A DNA stretch of 64,000 nucleotides from Beijerinckiaceae bacterium (GTDB taxonomy: Bacteria > Pseudomonadota > Alphaproteobacteria > Rhizobiales > Beijerinckiaceae). The stretch lies in assembly GCA_024304885.1 (NCBI GenBank), contig JALJOM010000003.1, positions 1,894,110 through 1,958,109 on the forward strand, read 5' to 3'. The translations under genes and the position numbers were made by a program. The notes under the pieces are model-generated. The model did not search any database. It saw nothing but the letters and a program-made list of their open reading frames with translations, and had not been told where the DNA came from. Every line of letters begins with the position of its first letter. The first letter of the stretch is position 1. Of the stretch, positions 56,032-64,000 are shown in pieces.

Positions 56032-56082
56032 AGCAACTTCCCGCGAAGCGAGCCCGTGCAGCACTTCACTGGAAGATGCTCC
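56029..56082. repeat. Short deletion form of dispersed repeat A
   Basis: TAGAGCAACTTCCCGCGAAG at the left and CACTTCACTGGAAGATGCTC at the right are both right-end sequences of repeat A facing each other, only about 54 bases apart. It is a palindromic minimal copy. Its TAG is the stop of the DUF3501 gene. The remaining bases up to 56296 hold nothing recognisable. Confidence 0.6.
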
Positions 56083-56296
56083 GGCCCGCTTGCTTCATCG
56101 AGCCCGACGCTCGATCGATTCGGGACGCGGCTCCAATCGAGCGAGTGACGACCCTTTCTCGATTCGAGCCTAGTTTCCGTCCCGCCCGCCGCCCCGGTCC
56201 TTCAACGCCCGATGAACACCAGCGTCATCGAGGCTTCAGCGCACGAGGATCACGTTACGCCGCGCAGGGGGAACCCCGCGTTCAGGAGTAACGATC

Positions 56297-56710
56297 ATGA
56301 GAAAGACTATCGTATCGCTCGGTGCCGTCCTCGGGATGCTTGCTTGGCCGCTGGCAACCTACGCGCAGGCTCCGGGAGGCTCGGCCGCACCGAGCGCAAC
56401 GACGAAGCCCATGACCGAGGCCGCGCCCGGCGCGGCGCAGCGGGTCGAGCACGAAGGCCGCGCCGCAGCCGACGAGATGCTTTCGACCGGCGAGGCCGCG
56501 AAGCTTCGCCGCTATGTCGCGAAGGAAAAGACGCCGTCCGTGAAAATGACGGAGAAGCTGGCCGTCGGGACCGTCCTGCCGCGTCACGTCGAGCTTCATG
56601 CCGTGCCGGCGGAGATCGGTCTCGCGGGCGACGTCCGCTACAGCGTCGTCAACGAACGTATCGTTCTCGTCGAGGCGAAGACCCGCAAAGTCACCGAGAT
56701 CGTCAACTGA
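56297..56710 (+). CDS. DUF1236 secreted protein
   Basis: A 137-residue exported protein with a signal peptide (MRKTIVSLGAVLGMLAWPLA, cleavage after YAQA), an Ala/Pro/Thr-rich linker and one DUF1236 domain at about residues 80-137 (KLAVGTVLPRHVELHAVPAE, YSVVNERIVLVEAKTRKVTE). Such proteins are common in Hyphomicrobiales and have no established function. It is monocistronic with a strong terminator hairpin downstream. Confidence 0.9.
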   Translation: MRKTIVSLGAVLGMLAWPLATYAQAPGGSAAPSATTKPMTEAAPGAAQRVEHEGRAAADEMLSTGEAAKLRRYVAKEKTPSVKMTEKLAVGTVLPRHVELHAVPAEIGLAGDVRYSVVNERIVLVEAKTRKVTEIVN

Positions 56711-56723
56711 CCCCGGCAGAAGG

Positions 56724-56745
56724 GAGCGGCCTTTCGAGGCCGCTC
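56724..56745 (+). terminator. Terminator hairpin after the DUF1236 gene
   Basis: GAGCGGCCT (56724-56732) and AGGCCGCTC (56737-56745) form a perfect 9-bp stem closed by a TTCG tetraloop, 13 bases after the stop codon. A short T-run (CCTTT) follows seven bases later. Confidence 0.7.
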
Positions 56746-56869
56746 TCGCTGCCTTTGCGAACCCCGTCGCACTGCTCGAGCGGATGTTCGGACCGTCGGG
56801 TCCACACACCTCGTCTCCGCCCTGCTCCGCTCGCGATCGACGGATGCGCGCGCTTCCGCGCCCCCGCCA

Positions 56870-56897
56870 TTGCTTTCCGGTTCACGCCCGCTATAGT
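56870..56897 (+). promoter_or_regulatory. Probable promoter of yajC-secDF
   Basis: TTGCTT (56870-56875), a 16-base spacer and TATAGT (56892-56897) lie about 110 bases before yajC and after the preceding terminator. The match is good for an alphaproteobacterial housekeeping promoter. Confidence 0.5.
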
Positions 56898-57004
56898 CCC
56901 GCGCCGATCGAACGAGCCTGCACCCGTTTCGGCGCCGTCATGCTCCGGCCTCTCGATCCGGCACGCGAGCCGGTCTCGTGTGTCGCTGCAGAGGAGACCC
57001 TTCC

Positions 57005-57337
57005 TTGATCACGCCTGCCCTCGCCCAAGCCGCCGGTGTACCTCCGCCCACGACCGGCGACGTCGTCATGACCTTCGTGATCCCGATGGCGATGGTCTTC
57101 GCGATCGTCTACATCCTGATCATCCGGCCGCAAAAGAGGCGCGAGAAGGCACATCAGGACCTCATCAAGAACGTCCGCCGCGGCGATACCGTGATCACCA
57201 ACGGCGGCCTCATCGGCAAGGTCAGCCGCGTCGACGAGACCGAGCTCGAGCTCGAGGTCGCTCAGAACGTCAAGGTGCGGACCGTCCGCACCATGATCGC
57301 GGACGTCAAGGCCAAGGGCGAGCCGGTCAAGCAATAG
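57005..57337 (+). CDS. yajC: Preprotein translocase subunit YajC
   Basis: This small inner-membrane partner of SecDF is 110 residues with one membrane segment (VMTFVIPMAMVFAIVYILII) and the family motif RPQKRREKAHQDLIKNVRRG, then DTVITNGGLIGKVSRVDE. TTG at 57005 is chosen as the start because GAGGAG (56991-56996) lies eight bases upstream and the next residues (ITPALAQAAG) suit the family. No ATG is suitably placed. It begins yajC-secD-secF. Confidence 0.93.
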   Translation: MITPALAQAAGVPPPTTGDVVMTFVIPMAMVFAIVYILIIRPQKRREKAHQDLIKNVRRGDTVITNGGLIGKVSRVDETELELEVAQNVKVRTVRTMIADVKAKGEPVKQ

Positions 57338-57464
57338 CGGCGATCCGCCGATCGCGCTCGCCGGCGTCCCCGACGACGGCGCGGCGGCGGGCGCGTCTCG
57401 CATTCATGTCTCCCGCGTGCGACCTGGTTCGGTCGCCGCAAAGCCACGGACCCATCTCGCCGCC

Positions 57465-59060
57465 ATGCTGCGTCTCGCGACCTGGAAGATCGCCGCCATC
57501 GTTGCGATGACGGTTTGCGCCGTTCTCGTGATCCTGCCGAGCCTCCTTTCGGCCGCCCAGCGCGAGACACTCAACGCCTATCTGCCGAGCTTCCTCCAGA
57601 CCCGCTCGATCGTGCTCGGTCTCGACCTTCAAGGCGGCTCGCATGTGCTCCTCGAGGTCGATACGCCCTCCGTCGTGAAATCCCTGATCGACACGATGCG
57701 CGACAGCGTGCGGCGCGTGCTCCGCGAGGAGAAGATCTCGATCTCGGGCGGAATCGGTGTCCTGCCGCGTGGCCTTCAGGTCCGCATTCCCGACGCCAAG
57801 GATCGCGCCAAGGTCATGCCGCGATTCCTGTCGCTCGCCGGGCCTTCGGGAAGCGGCCTCGCCGAGGGGTCGACGGCGCCGACCTTCGACGTGACGGAAG
57901 GCGCGAACGGCGTCGTGCAATTCACCGTGACGGAAGCCGGCATCAACGCCAAGCTGCGCCGCGCCGTCGATCAATCGATCGAGGTTCTGAGACGTCGCGT
58001 CGATGCACTCGGCACGACCGAGCCGAACATCCAGCGCCAAGGGCTCGACCGCATTCTCGTCCAGGTGCCGGGCCTGCAGGATACCGGCAAGCTGAAGGAT
58101 ATTCTCGGCACGACCGCGAAGCTCGAGTTTCGCCTCGTCGGCGAGCCCGGCGCCGATCCGAACGACATCGAGATGCTCGACCAGACCGAGGCGCAGGGTC
58201 AGCTCCCGGTCGAGAAGCGCGTCATGGTCCAGGGCGAGGACCTGACCGACGCGCAGCCGGGCTTCGACCAGCGCACCTCCGAGCCGATCGTCAATTTCCG
58301 CTTCAATATCCGCGGCGGGCAGAAGTTCGGCGAGGTGACGACCGAGAACGTGGGGCGGCCCTTTGCCATCGTGCTCGACGGCAAGGTGATCTCGGCGCCG
58401 CGGATTCTCAGCCCGATCACCGGCGGTTCCGGGCAGATTTCCGGGCGCTTCACGGTCGAGGAGGCGAACAAGCTCGCGATCCTGCTCAGGGCCGGTGCGC
58501 TTCCCGCGAAGCTCACGATCGTCGAGGAACGCACCGTCGGCCCCGGTCTCGGCCAGGACTCGATCGATGCCGGCAAGCGCGCGGCCTATGTCGGCGCCGG
58601 CCTCGTCATCCTCTATATGCTCGTGACCTACGGCATTTTCGGCGTCTTCGCCAATATCGCGCTCCTCGTCCACATCGCCTTCATCTTCGCGGGCCTCGTC
58701 CTTCTCGGCGCGACCCTGACCTTGCCCGGCATCGCGGGAATCGTGCTCACGATCGGCCTGGCCGTCGATTCCAACGTCCTGATCTACGAGCGCATCCGCG
58801 AGGAGGGGCATCTCGGCCGCTCGATCGTCTCGGCGCTCGACGCGGGGTTCAACCGGGCCTTCGCGACGATCATCGATGCGAATGTCACCATGTTCGTCGC
58901 CGCCGCGATCCTCTACTTCCTCGGCTCTGGGCCGGTGCGGGGCTTCGCGGTCACCCTCGCGCTCGGCATCCTCACGACGGTCGTGACCGCTGTCACCATG
59001 ACTCGTATGATGATCGCGCTCTGGTACCGATACGAGCGGCCGACGCGGCTGCCGATCTAG
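57465..59060 (+). CDS. secD: Protein translocase subunit SecD
   Basis: SecD uses the proton motive force to help proteins leave the Sec channel. The 531-residue protein has TM1 at about residues 9-28, the motif GLDLQGGSHVLLEVDTPSVV, a large periplasmic domain, and five C-terminal membrane segments with VDSNVLIYERIREEGHLGRS and DANVTMFVAAAILYFLGSGP. ATG at 57465 is used; a GTG at 57417 in frame has no better ribosome binding site. SecD and SecF are separate genes, not fused. Confidence 0.96.
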   Translation: MLRLATWKIAAIVAMTVCAVLVILPSLLSAAQRETLNAYLPSFLQTRSIVLGLDLQGGSHVLLEVDTPSVVKSLIDTMRDSVRRVLREEKISISGGIGVLPRGLQVRIPDAKDRAKVMPRFLSLAGPSGSGLAEGSTAPTFDVTEGANGVVQFTVTEAGINAKLRRAVDQSIEVLRRRVDALGTTEPNIQRQGLDRILVQVPGLQDTGKLKDILGTTAKLEFRLVGEPGADPNDIEMLDQTEAQGQLPVEKRVMVQGEDLTDAQPGFDQRTSEPIVNFRFNIRGGQKFGEVTTENVGRPFAIVLDGKVISAPRILSPITGGSGQISGRFTVEEANKLAILLRAGALPAKLTIVEERTVGPGLGQDSIDAGKRAAYVGAGLVILYMLVTYGIFGVFANIALLVHIAFIFAGLVLLGATLTLPGIAGIVLTIGLAVDSNVLIYERIREEGHLGRSIVSALDAGFNRAFATIIDANVTMFVAAAILYFLGSGPVRGFAVTLALGILTTVVTAVTMTRMMIALWYRYERPTRLPI

Positions 59061-59154
59061 GGCGGCCGAGGCCGATGCGTTTGATGCGCCCCCGGAAAGG
59101 TTCTCGTCTCGAGCCGGCTCGCTCGCGGTCCCGCTCCGCAAAAGGTTTTCTTCG

Positions 59155-60108
59155 ATGAAGCTCCTGCGGCTCGCCCCCGAGTCCACGAATTTTCCGTTCA
59201 TGCGGTTCCGCCGCGTGAGCTATCCGTTCTCGGCGCTCCTTTCACTGGTCTCGGTCGCGCTGTTCCTGACGCTCGGCGTCAATTTCGGAATCGATTTCTC
59301 GGGCGGCACCCTGATCGAGCTGCGCGCGAAGGCCGGAACGGCCGAAATCGCCAAGCTGCGTTCCATCGCTCACGGGCTCGAGATCGGCGAGGTCGAGGTG
59401 CAAGGCTTCGGCACCGACACCGACGTGACGTTGCGGTTCGGCCTCCAGGACGGGGGCGACGCCGCTCAAGCGGCCGCGATCGCGCGCGTCAAGGCGGCGA
59501 TCGGGGAGGATTACGAGGTGCGTCGGATCGAGGTCGTCGGCCCTCGCGTCTCGGCCGAGCTCGTCCAATCCGGCACGCTCGGGGTCGTCGTGGCGGTCAT
59601 CGCCGTGCTCTGCTATCTCTGGTTCCGGTTCGAATGGCAGTTCGCGGTCAGCGCCATCATCGCGACCATGCACGATCTCTTGCTGACCGTGGGCTTCTTC
59701 GCCCTGACGCGGCTCGAGTTCAACACGACGTCGATCGCCGCGATCCTGACCATCATCGGCATCTCCCTGAACGAGACCGTGGTGGTGCTCGATCGGATTC
59801 GCGAGATGATGCGCAAGTATCGCAAGATGCCGACAGATCAACTGATCGACGTCTCGATCAACGCCGTCCTCCCGCGCACCATCATGACCGCGACGACCAC
59901 GCTGCTTTCCCTGTTCGCCCTCGCGCTCCTCGGCGGCCATGTGATCCGCTCCTTCTCGCTCGCCATGATCTGGGGCATCTTCGTCGCGACCTATTCGTCG
60001 GTCTTCATCTGCTCGCCGATGCTGATCTATCTCGGGCTTCGCAGCGAGACGGTGGTGGGCCGGGCCCCGAGCGCCGGCTCGGCGGCGACCGAGCCACCGG
60101 CGCCGTAG
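59155..60108 (+). CDS. secF: Protein translocase subunit SecF
   Basis: This is the partner of SecD in the inner-membrane complex. The 317-residue protein has TM1 near residues 20-42, FGIDFSGGTLIELRAKAGT, and five later membrane segments containing ISLNETVVVLDRIREMMRKY and RTIMTATTTLLSLFALALLG. A short Ala/Pro-rich tail ends the protein. It lies 94 bases after secD and 18 bases before the Mth938-like gene. Confidence 0.96.
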   Translation: MKLLRLAPESTNFPFMRFRRVSYPFSALLSLVSVALFLTLGVNFGIDFSGGTLIELRAKAGTAEIAKLRSIAHGLEIGEVEVQGFGTDTDVTLRFGLQDGGDAAQAAAIARVKAAIGEDYEVRRIEVVGPRVSAELVQSGTLGVVVAVIAVLCYLWFRFEWQFAVSAIIATMHDLLLTVGFFALTRLEFNTTSIAAILTIIGISLNETVVVLDRIREMMRKYRKMPTDQLIDVSINAVLPRTIMTATTTLLSLFALALLGGHVIRSFSLAMIWGIFVATYSSVFICSPMLIYLGLRSETVVGRAPSAGSAATEPPAP

Positions 60109-60126
60109 GCCGGTCCGGGATACACC

Positions 60127-60513
60127 ATGACCGAGCCCAGGCGCGCCGGAGTCCTGCCGGGCGTCCATGCCATCGAAGGCTATGGCAACGGCGGCTTTCG
60201 CTTCGCCGGCATGTCGCACCGCGGCTCGATCCTCGCCTTGCCGTCCGGCATCTACGCCTGGAGCGCCGTTGTCCCGGCGGATATCGACGTGGAGTCGCTC
60301 ACGCCCCTCTTCGCCGAGCCCGCGGGCGCTGTCGAGCATCTCCTGGTCGGAACCGGACTGGACCTCGTGCCGCTCTCGGCGTCCTTGCGCGAGCGCCTTC
60401 GCGCCGCCGGCATCCGGGCCGAGCCGATGGCGACGGGTGCGGCGGCCCGAACCTATCCGATCCTTCTGGGCGAAAGGCGCCGGGTCGCCGCGGCGCTCCT
60501 CGCCGTGCCGTGA
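60127..60513 (+). CDS. Mth938-like domain protein
   Basis: A 128-residue single-domain protein of the Mth938/NDUFAF3-like fold. Segments are VLPGVHAIEGYGNGGFRFAG, HRGSILALPSGIYAWSAVVP, HLLVGTGLDLVPLSASLRER and GIRAEPMATGAAARTYPILL. In mitochondria the related NDUFAF3 assists respiratory complex I assembly. Its position between secF and an NDUFAF6-like gene fits a complex I assembly pair, which is inference. GTAG plus GATACACC precede the ATG. Confidence 0.88.
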   Translation: MTEPRRAGVLPGVHAIEGYGNGGFRFAGMSHRGSILALPSGIYAWSAVVPADIDVESLTPLFAEPAGAVEHLLVGTGLDLVPLSASLRERLRAAGIRAEPMATGAAARTYPILLGERRRVAAALLAVP

Positions 60514-60520
60514 CCCGACC

Positions 60521-61372
60521 GTGGACGCGATCTCCGCCGACTATGCCACTTGCGAGGCGCTGCTCCGCCGCGACGATCCCGACCGCTGGCTCGCGAGCCT
60601 CTTCGTGCCCGAGCCGGCACGCCCGCATGTCCATGCGCTCTTTGCCTTCAGCCTGGAAATCGCACGGGTGCGCGAGCTCGTCTCGGAGCCCTTGCTCGGC
60701 GAGATCCGGTTCCAATGGTGGCGCGACGCGCTCGAAGCCCCGGACAAAGGCGAGGCGCAGGCCAATCCGGTCGCTTCGGCGCTTCTCGACACGGTCGCGC
60801 GGTTCGGCTTGCCGAGCGAGCCCCTGCTCGGGCTGATCGAGGCGCGGCTCTTCGACCTCTACGACGAGCCGATGGAGTCGATCGACGCTCTCGAGGCCTA
60901 TGCGAAAGCGACGAGCTCCTGCCTGTTTCGCTTGGCGACCCTCGTCATCGACCCCGTGCATGCCGTCCATGGTCTCGGCGCGGCCGATCATGCCGGAATC
61001 GCCTATGCGGTGACGGGGCTCCTGCGCGCCCTGCCCTGGCACCGCGCGCGCGGCCAGACCTATGTTCCGCTCGAGAGCCTGCGCGCACGAGGCGGAAGCC
61101 CCGACGATCTCGTCTCAGAGTCCGCGACTCCTGCCGTGCATGCCACGCTCGCCGACCTTCGCGCGCTCGTGCGCAGCCACCTCGAGACCTTCGCGGCGCG
61201 GCTCCCTTGCGTGCCGGACGAGAGCCGGCCCGCCTATCTCGCCGCGTCCCTCTGCGAGGCCTATCTTCGGCAGATGGAAAAGCGCTCCTATGATCCTTTT
61301 TCGACCTTCGTCGCGCTACCGCAATGGCGTCGGCAGTGGATCTTGTGGCGAGCGGCGCGCCGGTGGAGATAG
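60521..61372 (+). CDS. Squalene/phytoene-synthase-fold protein, NDUFAF6-like
   Basis: The 283-residue protein has the all-helical trans-isoprenyl synthase fold (VHALFAFSLEIARVRELVSE, IRFQWWRDALEA, TGLLRALPWHRARGQTYVPL). The Asp-rich DDxxD-type motifs that bind diphosphate in true squalene or phytoene synthases are missing: EIARVREL stands where CREVDDIAD-type sequence would be. These features match NDUFAF6, a complex I assembly factor. GTG at 60521 is the likely start, seven bases after the Mth938-like stop. It is probably not a carotenoid or hopanoid enzyme. Confidence 0.82.
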   Translation: MDAISADYATCEALLRRDDPDRWLASLFVPEPARPHVHALFAFSLEIARVRELVSEPLLGEIRFQWWRDALEAPDKGEAQANPVASALLDTVARFGLPSEPLLGLIEARLFDLYDEPMESIDALEAYAKATSSCLFRLATLVIDPVHAVHGLGAADHAGIAYAVTGLLRALPWHRARGQTYVPLESLRARGGSPDDLVSESATPAVHATLADLRALVRSHLETFAARLPCVPDESRPAYLAASLCEAYLRQMEKRSYDPFSTFVALPQWRRQWILWRAARRWR

Positions 61373-61639
61373 ACGAAGGTGCCCGGCACCGCTCCGCTCG
61401 TAGGCGGACGCGCTTTATTCGCTGCGGTGCCCTTGCTACAACCCTCGCACGACCCTGCTCCCGTGCTTTCGCCTGCGACGCATCGAGGGCCCGGCGCACG
61501 TGAGGTCCATTTCCGCGGCGCCTCGGTGTCGTCACGGGTCCCGGCGGTCGCAAGATCGGCGCGCCGACGACATGACGCGGCCGAAATCCACGCCGGCCAT
61601 CGCATTGGCGAGGCGTGCCGGCGCGGCTGTGGAGGAGCG

Positions 61640-62473
61640 ATGCTGAAACGTATTCTCGTCCTGCTCGGGGAATCGCGATCGTCCGCCAGCGCGCGGCAAT
61701 ATGCGCTCCGGCTCGCCGCCCTCAAAGGTGCGAGGCTGGTCGGCCTCGCCGGTGTCGATCGAACCTTCATCGAGGAGACGATCATCGGCGGCATCGGAAC
61801 GGCGACCCTGCAGGCCGCCATCGAGCGCGAGCTCGTCACGGATGCCGAGGAAGCGCGCCGCCGGCTTCACGAATCGTTCGAGGGCGAGTGCAAGGCCCAT
61901 GGGATCGACTTCGAGTGGCTGTCCTTCGACGGCGACCCGATCGAGACCCTCTGCCTCGCCAGCGAGACCTGTGACCTCATGGTCGCCGGGCACGACGCGG
62001 GCTTTCGCGGCAAGCTCGAGGAGCAGCTCTCCGAGACTCTCTCGACACTCTTGCAGCTCACCCCTCGGCCGGTCGTCGTCTGCCCCGACGAGCTTTCGGC
62101 AGCGGACGACGTGCTCATTGCCTATGACGGGAGCGTACCGGCGGCGCGCGCGGTCCAAATCTTCACGCTTCTCGGCGTCGGCACGGACAGGCGCGTCCTC
62201 GTGACCTCGGTCGATCCCAGCCTTGAAGCCGCGTCGCGACGGGCGAGCGGAGCGGTGTCCTATCTCCATCTTCATGGCTATGGCGCGCAGGCGAGCCCGA
62301 TCGCAGCGACCGGAAACCCGGCGGACATCATCAGCGCGCTCGTCGGCGAAAAGCGAATCGGCACGCTGGTGATGGGCGCTTATGGCCGCCAGGGGCTGCG
62401 CGAGCTCTTCTTCGGCTCGACGACGAGCACGCTCGTCGAGACGCCGCCCTGCCCTCTCCTGCTCTACCATTGA
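61640..62473 (+). CDS. Tandem universal stress protein (UspA family)
   Basis: A 277-residue cytoplasmic protein with two Usp domains. The first (about 1-150) starts MLKRILVLLGESRSSASARQ and has CDLMVAGHDAGFRGKLEEQL. The second begins DDVLIAYDGSVPAARAVQIF and ends with the ATP-binding-type segment IGTLVMGAYGRQGLRELFFG, then STTSTLVETPPCPLLLYH. GGAGGAG (61631-61637) is a strong ribosome binding site for ATG at 61640. It stands alone between the NDUFAF6-like gene and ileS. The stress it responds to is not visible. Confidence 0.92.
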   Translation: MLKRILVLLGESRSSASARQYALRLAALKGARLVGLAGVDRTFIEETIIGGIGTATLQAAIERELVTDAEEARRRLHESFEGECKAHGIDFEWLSFDGDPIETLCLASETCDLMVAGHDAGFRGKLEEQLSETLSTLLQLTPRPVVVCPDELSAADDVLIAYDGSVPAARAVQIFTLLGVGTDRRVLVTSVDPSLEAASRRASGAVSYLHLHGYGAQASPIAATGNPADIISALVGEKRIGTLVMGAYGRQGLRELFFGSTTSTLVETPPCPLLLYH

Positions 62474-62787
62474 CCGGCCGCGACGCCGCTTCCGTGGCGT
62501 TCGTTACCCCTCACCCGGCTCGCCTCGCCGGCGATGCCGAGCGCTCCCTCCCCTCCACACCCGCTTAACGCGGCGGCTTCGCCCGAGGGAGAGAGTCACC
62601 GTTCCCCCTTTATCCAGCCGGCGTTCGTTGTTAGATTGACGCAATGTCCCCGCTCCCGCGCCCTCACCTGCTGCGAATTACGAGCCCGGCTCGCGCCTGA
62701 ACGGCAAAGGCACGCCCCTTGCCGACGCGCCGTGAGCCGGGAGGCACCATCTCGACCCAGAACAGCAGCAGCAGGCACGCCAAGATC
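62474..62787. other. Intergenic region before ileS
   Basis: 314 bases that hold a CCCTCACCC-type repeat (62508-62598). I see no T-box leader or convincing promoter. A minus-strand open frame over the ileS start is judged spurious. Confidence 0.45.
62508..62598 (+). repeat. CCCTCACCC-type dispersed repeat
   Basis: The segment opens CCCCTCACCCGGCTCGCCTC and closes GGCTTCGCCCGAGGGAGAGA, with short self-complementary parts (GGCTCGCCTC/GCCGGCGA). This is the family of CCTCACCC...GGGAGAG palindromes common between genes in this order. A shorter relative is at 45044-45072. Confidence 0.5.
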
Positions 62788-64000
62788 ATGAACGAGCATC
62801 CGAGGCGAGGACACGAGCCGGACGGTACCGCCGGCGAGGCCGGCTCGACGAGCGGGCGAGGGGCGGAGGCCCCGCCGAAAGCCGACACGAGCGCCTCCAC
62901 CGATTATTCCAAGTCCCTCTATCTGCCGCAGACCGATTTTCCGATGCGGGCCGGGCTCCCCAAGAAGGAGCCGGAACTCCTCTCGCGCTGGAAGGAGATC
63001 GACCTCTTCGAGCGCCTCTGCGAGGCCGGGCGCGGGCGCCCGAAATTCGTGCTCCACGACGGCCCGCCCTATGCCAACGGCAATATCCACATCGGCCATG
63101 CGTTGAACAAGATCCTCAAGGATCTCGTCTGCCGCTCGCAGAAGATGCTCGGCAAGGACGTGACCTATGTGCCGGGCTGGGATTGCCACGGCCTGCCGAT
63201 CGAATGGAAGATCGAGGAGCAATATCGCGCCAAGGGCAAGAACAAGGACGCGGTGCCCATCGTCGAGTTTCGCCGCGAATGCCGCGCCTTCGCGGAGCAT
63301 TGGGTCGCCGTCCAGCGCGCGGAGTTCGAGCGGCTCGGCGTCAACGGCGATTGGGATCATCCCTATCTCACGATGACCTACCCCGCCGAGGCGCAGATCG
63401 CCCGCGAGATCCTGAAGTTCGCCGCAAACGGCCTGCTCTATCGCGGCTCGAAGCCCGTGATGTGGAGCGTGGTGGAGAAGACCGCGCTCGCCGAGGCCGA
63501 GGTCGAGTACGAGGATCACACGAGCGACATGGTCTATGTGGCGTTTCCGCTGCGCCTCACTCCTACGCCCGAGCTCGCCGGCGCGGCGATCGTCATCTGG
63601 ACAACGACACCTTGGACGATTCCCGCCAACCGGGCGATCAGCTACTCGTCGAAGATCGCCTATGGCCTCTACCGCGTGAGCGAGGCCCCCGACGGCAATT
63701 GGGCCGAGGCGGGCCGGGCCTTCGTCCTCGCCGATGCGCTGGCGGAAAGCTTCTTCAAGAGCGCCAAGGTCTCGAGCTTCGTGCGCGAAGGGAGCGTTTC
63801 CGCCGACGTGCTGGCCGGCATCACCTGCGCGCATCCGCTCGCAGGTACGATAGCCGGCTACGACTTCCCGGTGCCGCTATTCGACGGTGATCATGTCACC
63901 GAGGATACCGGCACGGGCTTCGTCCATACCGCGCCGAGCCACGGCCGCGACGACTTCGACATCTGGATGGCGAAAGGCCGCTGGCTCGCGGAGCACGGGA
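62788..64000 (+). CDS. ileS: Isoleucyl-tRNA synthetase (N-terminal part, runs off the window)
   Basis: This enzyme attaches isoleucine to its tRNAs. 404 codons are visible and the 3' end is beyond 64000. After a low-complexity N terminus of about 40 residues comes [20 protein letters not shown], the HIGH motif in [38 protein letters not shown], and the editing (CP1) domain with [20 protein letters not shown] and [22 protein letters not shown] at 62788 is the first plausible start. The KMSKS motif would lie outside the window. Confidence 0.96.
   Translation, partial: MNEHPRRGHEPDGTAGEAGSTSGRGAEAPPKADTSASTDYSKSLYLPQTDFPMRAGLPKKEPELLSRWKEIDLFERLCEAGRGRPKFVLHDGPPYANGNIHIGHALNKILKDLVCRSQKMLGKDVTYVPGWDCHGLPIEWKIEEQYRAKGKNKDAVPIVEFRRECRAFAEHWVAVQRAEFERLGVNGDWDHPYLTMTYPAEAQIAREILKFAANGLLYRGSKPVMWSVVEKTALAEAEVEYEDHTSDMVYVAFPLRLTPTPELAGAAIVIWTTTPWTIPANRAISYSSKIAYGLYRVSEAPDGNWAEAGRAFVLADALAESFFKSAKVSSFVREGSVSADVLAGITCAHPLAGTIAGYDFPVPLFDGDHVTEDTGTGFVHTAPSHGRDDFDIWMAKGRWLAEHG

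Noticed and set aside
60521..61372. Calling the isoprenyl-synthase-fold gene a carotenoid or hopanoid enzyme
   Set aside because: The aspartate-rich catalytic motifs are absent and the neighbour is Mth938-like rather than a hopanoid or carotenoid gene.
62664..62900. Minus-strand frame over the ileS start with a hydrophobic stretch ([11 protein letters not shown])
   Set aside because: It overlaps the start of ileS on the other strand, has no convincing ribosome binding site, and the rest of the product is low in complexity.

Overview
The window is GC-rich chromosomal DNA from an alphaproteobacterium, most likely of the order Hyphomicrobiales (Rhizobiales). The Beijerinckiaceae/Methylocystaceae part of that order is my best guess, and that finer placement is inference. 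The evidence is the mix of families typical of the group (DUF1236, DUF1223, DUF4164, an IalB-like protein, an Omp25/31-type barrel), a GAAC-N7-GAAC LexA box at recA, an Irr-type iron control element at a rubrerythrin gene, and many copies of short dispersed repeats of a style common in this order. I saw no tRNA, rRNA, CRISPR array, insertion sequence or prophage.

Layout: prs and a small unknown gene (0.2-1.6 kb); msrQ (minus strand); a four-gene tripartite efflux operon nodT-like/mdtA/mdtB/mdtC (3.2-12.7 kb); accA; an L,D-transpeptidase lipoprotein; then on the minus strand mltG and the fatty-acid cluster fabF-acpP-fabG-fabD (16.5-22.2 kb). Next come an outer-membrane barrel, a cysteine-cluster protein and a PHA-granule-type protein. 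A long plus-strand block follows with pyrH-frr-uppS-cdsA-dxr-rseP-bamA-lpxD-fabZ (24.5-35.3 kb), the classic envelope and isoprenoid block. In this genome it stops after fabZ, where lpxA, lpxI and lpxB usually follow, and its LpxD has lost the catalytic histidine.

From 35 to 46 kb there are a quinol-monooxygenase-like protein, qor, recO, an IalB-like protein, a DUF1223 protein, an orphan Wza-type export lipoprotein, a DUF4164 protein, gap-pgk, a decayed TIR gene and SOS-controlled recA. From 46.5 to 53.4 kb the content is more accessory: an EVE protein, a tandem pair of unknown lipoproteins, a Tat-type metallophosphatase, an arginine:glycine-amidinotransferase-like enzyme convergent with a Gdx/SugE guanidinium exporter, a DUF815 ATPase, and a vapC toxin gene with a broken antitoxin remnant. 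A rubrerythrin/Fe-S protein/DUF3501 operon follows, then a DUF1236 protein, yajC-secD-secF-Mth938-like-NDUFAF6-like, a universal stress protein, and ileS running off the right edge.

The strongest unexpected signals are: (i) a family of about 55-290 bp repeats with TAGAGC...GCTCTA ends whose terminal TAG forms the stop codon of six genes; (ii) an lpxD lacking its catalytic His in an operon without lpxA; (iii) the amidinotransferase/guanidinium-exporter pair; (iv) a probable Irr box over the promoter of the rubrerythrin operon.
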